From Aliirhizobium wenxiniae (lineage in GTDB: Bacteria > Pseudomonadota > Alphaproteobacteria > Rhizobiales > Rhizobiaceae): a stretch of 64,000 bases of DNA. Positions 25,895 to 32,999 of the stretch are shown in pieces. The stretch lies in NCBI RefSeq assembly GCF_019511445.1, contig NZ_JAEUAN010000025.1:30742-94741 (forward strand). Direction: 5' to 3'. Position 1 is the stretch's first letter. The number at the start of each line of letters is the position of its first letter. The position numbers were made by a program, and so were the translations under genes. Under the pieces are notes generated by a model. That model searched no databases. It worked only from the letters and a program-made list of their open reading frames with translations, and was not told the DNA's origin.

Positions 25895-27049
25895 CTATTC
25901 GAAAACGATCGATGGCGCCTTGCGGCGGGACCCTTGCGAGAGCTGCGCCCAAACCTTGGCGGCAATTTCCTTGTAGATGCCGGTAATCTCACCATCCGGC
26001 TCGGCATGCACGATCGGCGTCCCGAGATCGGAGCGCTCGCGGATATCCATCGTCAGCGGCACTTCGCCAAGGAAGGGAACGCCGATCCGTTCGGCCTCTG
26101 CGCGAGCGCCGCCATGGCCAAAGATGTCGTAACGCTTGCCGGTATCGGGCGCGAGGAAATAGCTCATGTTTTCGACAATGCCGAGAAGCGGGATTTCCAC
26201 CTTGCGGAACATGGTCACGGCCTTGCGGGCATCGATCAGCGCCAGATCCTGTGGCGTCGAGACGATCACCGCGCCGGCGAGCGGCACCTGCTGGGCCATG
26301 GTCAGCTGGGCATCGCCGGTGCCGGGCGGCATGTCGACGACGAGAACATCGAGATCGCCCCAGGCGACTTCGCGCAACATCTGCAGAAGCGCCGACTGGA
26401 CCATCGGGCCGCGCCAGATCATCGCGGTTTCCTCATCAACGAGGAAACCCATCGACATGGCCTTGAGACCGTAATTCTCCATCGGCTTGATCAGCCGGCC
26501 GTCGATCTGTTCCGGCCTGCCGGAAATCTTCAGGAGCCGCGGCACGGAGGGGCCATAGATATCCGCATCGAGAATGCCGACGCGCAGGCCGTTCGCCTGC
26601 AGTCCGAGGGCGAAATTGACAGCCGTGGTGGATTTGCCGACACCGCCCTTGCCGGATGCGACTGCGATGATCGCGCCGACGCCGGGCACGCCGGCCTTTA
26701 CATTGCCGGGACCGCGGGACGGGCCGCCTGCGGGCGCATGCGAATGGGAATGATTGGGCGCCTGCGGGGCCGGAGGTTGCTGCGGCGCGGCAGACGCCTT
26801 GCGATCCGCAGTCAGCGTGACCAGCGCGCCCTTGACGCCCGGCACGGCCGTAACCGCCTTTTCAGCGGCCAGCCGCAGGGGTTCGAGTTCCTGAGCCTTG
26901 TCGGAAGGCACGGTGATCGAAAAATAGACCTTCCCATCGGAGATGAACACATCCGATACCATGCCACGGGTTACGAGGTCGCTTTGCAGATCCGGACTGC
27001 GAACCTTGGCGAGCGCTTCCAGCACCTGGTTCTTCGTAACATCCGGCAT
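25895..27049 (-). CDS. apbC: Mrp/NBP35 family iron-sulphur cluster carrier ATPase
   Basis: A 384-residue P-loop protein that binds and hands on [4Fe-4S] clusters. An N-terminal DUF59/MIP18-like domain (VLEALAKVRSPDLQSDLVTRGMVSDV) is joined by a Pro/His-rich linker (PQAPNHSHSHAPAGG) to the ATPase domain. This shows the deviant Walker A motif SGKGGVGKSTTAVNFALGLQ near residue 133, LVVDMPPGTGDAQLT and LGIVENMSYF. In many homologues the last motif continues to a C-x-x-C that holds the cluster; here the sequence reads MSYFLAPDTGKRY, so that pair is absent. A GGAG ribosome site lies before the ATG at 27049. Confidence 0.93.
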   Translation of the reverse strand: MPDVTKNQVLEALAKVRSPDLQSDLVTRGMVSDVFISDGKVYFSITVPSDKAQELEPLRLAAEKAVTAVPGVKGALVTLTADRKASAAPQQPPAPQAPNHSHSHAPAGGPSRGPGNVKAGVPGVGAIIAVASGKGGVGKSTTAVNFALGLQANGLRVGILDADIYGPSVPRLLKISGRPEQIDGRLIKPMENYGLKAMSMGFLVDEETAMIWRGPMVQSALLQMLREVAWGDLDVLVVDMPPGTGDAQLTMAQQVPLAGAVIVSTPQDLALIDARKAVTMFRKVEIPLLGIVENMSYFLAPDTGKRYDIFGHGGARAEAERIGVPFLGEVPLTMDIRERSDLGTPIVHAEPDGEITGIYKEIAAKVWAQLSQGSRRKAPSIVFE

Positions 27050-27401
27050 ATCGAACTCCTGCTTGCCATCTCGCGCATGCCGGGTTTACAGCCCCGGCGC
27101 ACATTCCTGGCTGTTATATAGGAGTTGCGGCTGCATACCGGCAAGATGAATAAAGCCGCTGCCCGGATGGCAGCCCTTAGGCGCGCTTTCCGGACAACGG
27201 CTTTTTTCTTGGTCGCGTCTCTTGGTACGCTTTTTGAAGTCCCCTCTGGACCTGTTTCTAAGCAAGCATGAAACGTGCCAGTCTGAAAGAGGGCTTTTTC
27301 GAGCTTTTTCGGAGTGTTTTTCAGAATAAACGTCGAAGAATCTGGCATTCCGCACTGCAGCAAACAGTGACCGCACACCATTTGTGCAGATTAGAGAAAG
27401 C
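27050..27401. other. Intergenic region before mrp with nested inverted repeats
   Basis: 352 bases between mrp and the LuxR-type gene. AAAGCCG (27152-27158) and CGGCTTT (27198-27204) can pair around an inner CTGCC/GGCAG hairpin, and the plus strand continues with six T, which has the look of a terminator for a plus-strand transcript. No plus-strand gene precedes it. Short minus-strand frames here have basic, low-quality composition and are not called. Confidence 0.4.
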
Positions 27402-28124
27402 CTATTTAATCAGCCCGATACGCAAAGCCTTGGCAACAGCCTGGGTGCGATTGACGGTGTCGAGCTTCTTTGCTGCCCGGTTCAGGTAATGATTGACGGT
27501 ATGCTCGGAGAGACCGAGGATATCGGCGATCTCGGCACTCGTCTTTCCGGCGGCTGTCCAGGTGAGGCAGTCGATCTCGCGGTCCGTCAGAAGATCGGCG
27601 CTTCGCACATCGAGCGTCCGGATTTCGGCCAGCCGATCAAAGATGTGGATTGCCGCAAAGGTGAGTTCCAAAAGATGCTGGCGGTCCGGTTCATCGCCCA
27701 TGCCGCCAACCACGACAGCCCCTCTGGCTCCCGCCGTATCATGGACCGGGATGCAGGCGCCGCGTGCTATGCCGAATTTTGCGAATACGGCTGCCATTTC
27801 CGGCGTTTCGGCATCACGCTCCAGATCGAACGAGAAGGGCACGACCGAGCGGCGCAGCTGGCGCAGAACAAAGCTTGAGCGGATCAGGCCTTCACGGTCA
27901 AACAGCGACACGAGTTCGGCCGGCCAGTTGTTGATGATGGCACTGCCGGAAAGGCCGAGCGCAGTTGCCGGAGGCAGGTTCAGAACCATGAAGTTCTTCA
28001 GGCCGTAGGACTCGACAAGCTTCTTTGTAAAACGGAAGACATCGAACTGGGTCTTTAAGCCTGAGATTTCTTCGACGTTTACGTCGAAGGTCATCAGTTC
28101 GGCGGCCGTTTCCGTTTTGGACAT
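27402..28124 (-). CDS. LuxR-family transcriptional regulator (solo, autoinducer-domain-like)
   Basis: A 240-residue regulator with an N-terminal domain resembling autoinducer-binding domains and a C-terminal LuxR helix-turn-helix: LTDREIDCLTWTAAGKTSAEIADILGLSEHTVNHYLNRAAKKL (about residues 178-220). Residues that hold acyl-homoserine lactone in TraR-type proteins are mostly replaced: by my alignment the first Trp is Leu, the Asp-Pro pair is Ser-Phe and the second Trp is Phe (VPFSFD). It therefore probably senses something else or no ligand. No synthase gene is nearby. Divergent from the SMP-30 gene, with a 372-base shared region. The ATG at 28124 has no strong ribosome site. Confidence 0.88.
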   Translation of the reverse strand: MSKTETAAELMTFDVNVEEISGLKTQFDVFRFTKKLVESYGLKNFMVLNLPPATALGLSGSAIINNWPAELVSLFDREGLIRSSFVLRQLRRSVVPFSFDLERDAETPEMAAVFAKFGIARGACIPVHDTAGARGAVVVGGMGDEPDRQHLLELTFAAIHIFDRLAEIRTLDVRSADLLTDREIDCLTWTAAGKTSAEIADILGLSEHTVNHYLNRAAKKLDTVNRTQAVAKALRIGLIK

Positions 28125-28331
28125 TTTTTTGCTTCTCTGTTCCGAATGCGCAGGATTACCGGCGCAAGCACACGAATCATTCAGGTGATTTTCGGAGATC
28201 GCTCAGTGGGAGAAAAGGCAAAAGCTGCAAGTTCCCTGCATTTCTTCCCGCATCGCGTGTCTTACAAGATCGAGAGCTTCCACTGCAGACTTAAAAGAGT
28301 TGTTAATTTTTCGGGCGATCAACATTTTTAT

Positions 28332-28351
28332 CAATACTGACATGTAATCGC
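28332..28351 (-). repeat. 20-base repeat, copy 1
   Basis: On the minus strand this reads GCGATTACATGTCAGTATTG. A second copy differing at one base lies at 32892-32911. Both precede minus-strand genes (the LuxR-type gene and a small membrane protein gene). Possibly a regulator site; no known consensus matched. Confidence 0.4.
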
Positions 28352-28377
28352 CTTAGCAGACTTTGTGAGGATGCAAC

Positions 28378-28458
28378 ATGGGGGAGTTATTATTAGCTGG
28401 GGATGAAATACATACTGACACGCATAAGTGGACAGTTGCGTCGCGATGTGGCGAATAG
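28378..28458 (+). CDS. Possible 26-residue leader ORF upstream of the SMP-30 gene
   Basis: ATG at 28378 with GAGG just upstream, then MGELLLAGDEIHTDTHKW and a stop TAG at 28456-28458, 38 bases before the SMP-30 start. The codons TTA-TTA-TTA and ATA are rare in this genome, which would suit a translated leader or simply an AT-rich untranslated region. Support is weak. Confidence 0.2.
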   Translation: MGELLLAGDEIHTDTHKWTVASRCGE

Positions 28459-28496
28459 ACACCCGGAAAAGCATCATCGCAGCCGGGAGGAAAAAG

Positions 28497-29378
28497 ATGG
28501 CAACCATTCATCCGTTCAAAGGCAGCATCCTGTCTTCTACTTTGTGTGACCTGGGCGAAGGGATCAGCTTCGAAACCGAGACCAATACGCTGTGGTGGTG
28601 CAACATCCTCGGCAAGGCGCTCCATTCGCTCGATATGGCAAATGGCAGCGAAACCATTCATCCGCTCCCGGTCATGGCAAGCGTCGTCTCACGCATCGAT
28701 GCAGATCGCCAATTGATCGGAAGCGACAAGGGCCTGTTCATTCGCAACCGGACAACCGGCGCGCTTTCACCGCATTGCGAACTGGAGCCCGGCAATGCCG
28801 GCAACCGTTCCAACGACGGCCGGGTCCACGCTTCGGGCAGCCTGTGGATCGGCACGATGGGGCGCACCGCAGCCGATGGTGCGGGCGCAATCTATCACGT
28901 TGCCAAGGGCGTGGTGACGAAGCTTTACGACCAGATCAGCATCTCGAACTCGATCTGCTTTTCCCCTGACGCTGCGACGGCCTATTTCGTCGATACGCGC
29001 GGCAATCAGTTGATGAAGGTTGCAATCGACCCAACGACCGGCCTGCCGACCGGCAAGCCTTCCCTTTTCGTTGACGGAAGCGCCGAGCCGGGCGGGATCG
29101 ACGGGTCGATCTGCGATGCGAACGGTCATGTGTGGAATGCGCGCTGGGGTGAAGCGGCGCTCGACCACTATGATGCCGATGGAAGCCTCATCGAGCGATA
29201 CCTGCTGCCGGCCAAGCGCACGACGTGCCCGGCCTTTATCGGCAACGGCCGGATCGCCGTAACCTCCGCATGGGAAGGGCTGGATGATGCCGGCCGCGCG
29301 GCGGATCCGAGTGCCGGCGCGACATTTGCGATCGAGACCGAAGCGCAAGCCAAATACGATCCTGCCTATCGTCTTTGA
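28497..29378 (+). CDS. SMP-30/gluconolactonase/LRE family protein
   Basis: A 293-residue six-bladed beta-propeller lactonase. Metal and catalytic residues expected for the family are visible: Glu in CDLGEGISFETE, Asn/Asp in NRSNDGRVHASGSLWIGTMG, Asn in ISISNSICFSPD and Asp in PGGIDGSICDANGHVWNARWG. Such enzymes open sugar lactones (gluconolactone, arabinolactone, galactarolactone). The substrate here is not indicated, as no sugar dehydrogenase is adjacent. The start at 28497 is preferred over an upstream ATG because GGGAGG lies eight bases before it. Confidence 0.92.
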   Translation: MATIHPFKGSILSSTLCDLGEGISFETETNTLWWCNILGKALHSLDMANGSETIHPLPVMASVVSRIDADRQLIGSDKGLFIRNRTTGALSPHCELEPGNAGNRSNDGRVHASGSLWIGTMGRTAADGAGAIYHVAKGVVTKLYDQISISNSICFSPDAATAYFVDTRGNQLMKVAIDPTTGLPTGKPSLFVDGSAEPGGIDGSICDANGHVWNARWGEAALDHYDADGSLIERYLLPAKRTTCPAFIGNGRIAVTSAWEGLDDAGRAADPSAGATFAIETEAQAKYDPAYRL

Positions 29379-29434
29379 GCCCTGCAGTCACCGTTCGGCT
29401 CACAATTTCGTCAGTCTAAAAATGCGTCAATTCG

Positions 29435-29459
29435 GGAACAAATCCTGCTCCCCTTTGTT
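29435..29459 (+). promoter_or_regulatory. Candidate EcfG (RpoE2) general-stress promoter
   Basis: GGAAC at 29435-29439, 16 bases, then TGTT at 29456-29459, one base off the GGAAC-N16/17-CGTT pattern of the alphaproteobacterial general stress response. It lies 85 bases before a PRC-barrel gene; such genes are frequent members of that regulon, which supports the call. Confidence 0.45.
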
Positions 29460-29544
29460 TGTCCTATCGAACCGCCACCGAGACGACCTCCCGGTCAGGG
29501 AGCGGTTTTATTGAACGATAACAAACGGAAAAGGCAGGAACACC

Positions 29545-30162
29545 ATGAAGAAGACCCTTGGAGTACTCATCGCGGCCACGCTCATGACGTCCACCGCCCT
29601 TGCACCGGCATTCGCGCAGACCAACAATGCCGCGCCGGCAACTCCGGCTGCCCCCACGGCACCGGCCGAGACCAACACGATGGCCCCTGCGGCCCCGGCT
29701 GCCGGCTCGACCACCACGTCTGCAGCGGCTGATGCGTCCTATCTGACTGAGCAGGCAGCAACCCAGGTCAGCGCCAATGATTACATCGGCAAGCAGATCT
29801 ACAATGCCGGCGACGAGAGCATCGGTAAGGTCAACAACCTGATCCTCGAAGAAAACGGCGGCATCGTCGCAGCCGTGGTTGGTGTCGGCGGCTTCCTTGG
29901 CATCGGCGCGAAGGATGTGGCGCTGCCGATCAGCAAGGTCAGCATGACCCGCGATGCAGCCAACAACGACGTGCGCCTGACCACGACGGAGACAGCCGAA
30001 GCGCTGCAGGCCGCGCCGGAATTCAAGACGCTGGGCGACAAGCAGGCTGAGACCGACGCAACCACCACATCGTCCACAACGATGACGCCGGCTGAACCTG
30101 CTGCGCCGGCAGCCCCTGCCACGGGCGGCGACACCAACTCGTCAACGGCTCCGAAGCCTTAA
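29545..30162 (+). CDS. Exported PRC-barrel domain protein
   Basis: A 205-residue protein with a cleavable signal peptide (MKKTLGVLIAATLMTSTALAP, cleavage after AFA). An Ala/Pro/Thr-rich low-complexity region follows (residues 25-65). The PRC-barrel domain runs from SANDYIGKQIYNAGDESIGKV through GIGAKDVALPISKVSM (about 77-140). A second Ala/Pro/Thr-rich tail completes the protein. Periplasmic PRC-barrel proteins in rhizobia are often induced by general stress; their molecular job is unknown. AGGAAC precedes the ATG at 29545. Confidence 0.9.
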   Translation: MKKTLGVLIAATLMTSTALAPAFAQTNNAAPATPAAPTAPAETNTMAPAAPAAGSTTTSAAADASYLTEQAATQVSANDYIGKQIYNAGDESIGKVNNLILEENGGIVAAVVGVGGFLGIGAKDVALPISKVSMTRDAANNDVRLTTTETAEALQAAPEFKTLGDKQAETDATTTSSTTMTPAEPAAPAAPATGGDTNSSTAPKP

Positions 30163-30217
30163 GCTTCAAGCCCGGAACGAGCCATCCGCCACGCGTGATG
30201 CGATGAGGAGGAAGAAG

Positions 30218-30251
30218 GGCGGTGCCGCGGCGCCGCCCTTTCGTCTTTTTA
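30218..30251 (+). terminator. Terminator of the PRC-barrel gene
   Basis: GGGCGGTGCC and GGCGCCGCCC form a stem of about ten pairs (30218-30239), followed by TTTCGTCTTTTT. It lies about 55 bases after the PRC-barrel stop and at the convergent end of the next gene, so it may serve both strands. Confidence 0.75.
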
Positions 30252-32306
30252 CAAAAGCGAACAGAGCCGCAGCGCGTCGTAAATGGCGGCATGGATGTTG
30301 CGGCTCGATACCGCATCACCGATCCTGACGAGATCGAAGGCGGCACCTTCATTCTTCACAGACAACGGCGCGCGGCGGTCGATCAGGGCGCGGTAATCCA
30401 CTGCTCCGAGATTTCTCGACAGCGGCTTCAATGCCAGAAACAGGTCGGCATTGACTGCTGTGCCATGTTCCACCACGACCTGGCCGACCTGACGCTCGAC
30501 GGTGACGGGCGAATAATCCGAACCGAGCACGGCAGTCAGCCCGTTGCCATTGCGCCACACGGATTTCAGCCGGGTGTTGATGGTGACCTTCACATTCCTT
30601 TCCGCAAAGATTTTCGCATAGGGCACATGGTTCATGCCGCCCATTTCGGGGGCGAAAAAACGCTCGGGAGAGACCAGTTCCAGTTCGGTGCCGCTCGATG
30701 CGATGAGTTCGGCCGCACTCATGCCGGGATGGCCGCCATTGTCGTCGAAGAGGAGAACCGGCGCCTGGGGCTTCACTGTTCCTGCGAGAATATCCCAACT
30801 TGAGGTGACGAGATCATCGCCCTCCTCCAATTCAGGCAGTTGCGCAAAGCCCCCGGTCGCGACTACGACGAGGTCAGGATCGAGCGACAGGACATCATCC
30901 TCCTCGGCATAGATGTCGTAGCGGATCTCGACACCAAGGCGTTCGAGTTCCGACAGGCGCCAGTCGATGATGCCGATCATTTCGCGGCGGCGGGGATTTC
31001 TGATCAGAAGATTGATCTGGCCGCCGGCCTCTCCCGTCGCCTCCAGCACAGTCACCGAATGACCGCGCTCCGCCAGAACCCGCGCCGCCTCCAGCCCCGC
31101 CGGTCCCGCCCCGACGACCACCGCGCGTCGGGCTTCTTTCGCAGGAGCGATATCATGGGAAATCAGCGCCTCGCGGCCGGTCGCCGCATTGTGGATACAG
31201 AGCGCTTCGCCGCCTTCATAGATTCGGTCCAGACAGTAAGTCGCGCCGACGCAGGGGCGGATGCGCGCCTCTTCGCCGCGCATGATCTTCCTGACGATAT
31301 GCGGATCGGCGATATGGGCGCGGGTCATGCCGACCATATCGAGCTTTCCTTCGGCGATCGCGTGGCGGGCGGTCGCGACATCGGCGATGCGGGCCGCATG
31401 GAAAACCGGAAATTTCGTCGCCGCCCTCACCTCGCCGGCGAAATCCAGATGCGGAGAGGCGCGCATGCCCTGGATCGGGATGACATTGTTGAGATCGGCG
31501 TCGTGATCGATATGGCCTCTTATGACATTGAGGAAATCGACATTGCCGGACGCGACCAGCCGCTTTGCGATTTCGATCCCTTCCTCACGTGACAGGCCCT
31601 TTTCCCAATCTTCATCGGCCACGAGGCGAATGCCGACGATGAAATCCGGCCCCACCGATTTTCGGACCGCCTTTAGCACCATGTCGGAAAAGCGCATGCG
31701 GTTTTCCAGCGAACCACCGAACTCATCGTCGCGCCTGTTGGTGGCCGGCGACCAGAACTGGTCGATCAGATGACCATAGGCCTCGATCTCTATCCCATCG
31801 AGACCACCTGCCTGCATGCGGGCTGCGGCATCGGCATAATCGGCCACGATCCGCTCGATATCCCAGTCTTCCATCTCCTTCGGAAAGGCGCGGTGGGCGG
31901 GCTCCCGTATCGGCGAAGGGGCAAGGACCGGAAGCCAGTTACCCTTGTTCCAGTTGGTGCGCCGGCCGAGATGGGTGAGCTGGATCATCACCGCCGTGCC
32001 AAGCTCATGACAGTCGTCGGTCAACCGCTTCAGCCACGGAACGATCTCGTCCTTGTAGGCGAGCAGATTTCCGAAGGCGGGCGGACTGTCGACAGAAACG
32101 CTGGCGGAGCCCGCAGTCATCGTCATGGCGATGCCGCCTTTGGCCTTTTCCAGATGATAAAGCCGATAGCGATCCTTCGGCATGCCGTCTTCCGAATAGG
32201 CCGGTTCATGCGCCGTCGACATGATGCGGTTTTTCAGCGTCAGATGCCTGAGCTGATACGGCTGCAGAAGCGGATCGTTGGATATCTGTTTTTCGGATAT
32301 CGACAT
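30249..32306 (-). CDS. FMN/[4Fe-4S] NADH:flavin oxidoreductase, N-methylproline demethylase-like
   Basis: About 685 residues from the ATG at 32306 (MSISEKQISND). An old-yellow-enzyme-type TIM barrel comes first (LTLKNRIMSTAHEPAYSEDG, MIQLTHLGRRTNW, GGLDGIEIEAYGHLIDQFWSP). A [4Fe-4S] cysteine cluster follows in CVGATYCLDRIYEGGEALC, then an FAD/NAD-binding half (RAVVVGAGPAGLEAARVLAERGHSVTVLEA). This is the architecture of dimethylamine/trimethylamine dehydrogenase and 2,4-dienoyl-CoA reductase. The wording is closest, from memory, to rhizobial StcD, which demethylates N-methylproline during stachydrine breakdown. No other stachydrine genes are adjacent, so the substrate is an inference. Confidence 0.85.
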   Translation of the reverse strand: MSISEKQISNDPLLQPYQLRHLTLKNRIMSTAHEPAYSEDGMPKDRYRLYHLEKAKGGIAMTMTAGSASVSVDSPPAFGNLLAYKDEIVPWLKRLTDDCHELGTAVMIQLTHLGRRTNWNKGNWLPVLAPSPIREPAHRAFPKEMEDWDIERIVADYADAAARMQAGGLDGIEIEAYGHLIDQFWSPATNRRDDEFGGSLENRMRFSDMVLKAVRKSVGPDFIVGIRLVADEDWEKGLSREEGIEIAKRLVASGNVDFLNVIRGHIDHDADLNNVIPIQGMRASPHLDFAGEVRAATKFPVFHAARIADVATARHAIAEGKLDMVGMTRAHIADPHIVRKIMRGEEARIRPCVGATYCLDRIYEGGEALCIHNAATGREALISHDIAPAKEARRAVVVGAGPAGLEAARVLAERGHSVTVLEATGEAGGQINLLIRNPRRREMIGIIDWRLSELERLGVEIRYDIYAEEDDVLSLDPDLVVVATGGFAQLPELEEGDDLVTSSWDILAGTVKPQAPVLLFDDNGGHPGMSAAELIASSGTELELVSPERFFAPEMGGMNHVPYAKIFAERNVKVTINTRLKSVWRNGNGLTAVLGSDYSPVTVERQVGQVVVEHGTAVNADLFLALKPLSRNLGAVDYRALIDRRAPLSVKNEGAAFDLVRIGDAVSSRNIHAAIYDALRLCSLL

Positions 32307-32590
32307 GGGGGCGCTCTCGTTCAGTCGAGAGCGGATCATCGCCGAGGAGCCGTCATTGCGCGACAATCAGAAGCGGCGCAGGGTGTCTGCAAAGCGGCAT
32401 TCGGAGACGCTGGCTTCAGATCGCTCGCGCAGCCTCCTTTGCCTCCTGTTCGGCCGAAATTCTGTCGTTGCCGGAAGTGAAACTTCGCCGTCTGCCCCTG
32501 CCAGACACAGGAGAATATTGCGGACGCGAGGAGCCGGTATCCATCTCTAGAGACCGGCCGGAACGTTTCCAGGCTAAATTGATGACGCCG

Positions 32591-32818
32591 TCACGAGAGG
32601 TTCAGGTCCAAACCGAGCATCGAGCTCAGGACGAAGGCGAAAAGCCCTACGGCCAGCAGCGCCAGCACGAAAACTGCAGCCATCGTGCCACCCGTGCGCA
32701 GCAGCGTTCGCCTCTCGCCCTTTTTTCCCTGATCGTAATGCCACTTGATGGCGAAGAACATGGCCAAGCCTAACGCAAGAGCCTTAAAGATAACGAAGAC
32801 TATAGGAACCCAATCCAT
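32591..32818 (-). CDS. Small two-helix membrane protein
   Basis: About 75 residues from the ATG at 32818 (MDWVPIVFVIF). Two membrane segments, VPIVFVIFKALALGLAMFFAI and AAVFVLALLAVGLFAFVLSSMLG, are joined by a basic loop (KWHYDQGKKGERRTLLRTGG), so both ends should face the periplasm. No family is recognised. Composition and codon use fit the genome. An ATG at 32839 would add seven residues. One copy of a 20-base repeat lies about 75 bases upstream. Confidence 0.65.
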   Translation of the reverse strand: MDWVPIVFVIFKALALGLAMFFAIKWHYDQGKKGERRTLLRTGGTMAAVFVLALLAVGLFAFVLSSMLGLDLNLS

Positions 32819-32891
32819 ATCGAAGACTCTCGTGAGCATCAGCTCAGCGCCTTATGATCTCATCCTAGGCAAACGCATAGCTCTTATTATG

Positions 32892-32911
32892 CAATGCTGA
32901 CATGTAATCGC
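32892..32911 (-). repeat. 20-base repeat, copy 2
   Basis: On the minus strand GCGATTACATGTCAGCATTG, one base different from copy 1 at 28332-28351. It is followed on the same strand by CATAAT and lies upstream of the small membrane protein gene. A promoter or operator role is possible. Confidence 0.4.
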
Positions 32912-32999
32912 AGATGGAGGCTTGTAGAATTGTATCGCTGGGTTCTGCGATTGATGGCAATGGGCAGCCCCGCGGGATCGCCGCTGCCGACCGCACCGC

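Larger units (their letters stand above)
28125..28496. other. Divergent intergenic region between LuxR and SMP-30 genes
   Basis: 372 bases, AT-rich from about 28290 to 28345. It contains one copy of a 20-base sequence found again at 32892-32911, and a 26-codon open frame at 28378-28458 with a GAGG site ten bases before its ATG. Promoters for both flanking genes must lie here but none is clear enough to mark. Confidence 0.5.

Noticed and set aside
25785..25976. Plus-strand 63-residue frame downstream of mrp
   Set aside because: Overlaps the mrp end on the opposite strand and has no ribosome site or family resemblance.
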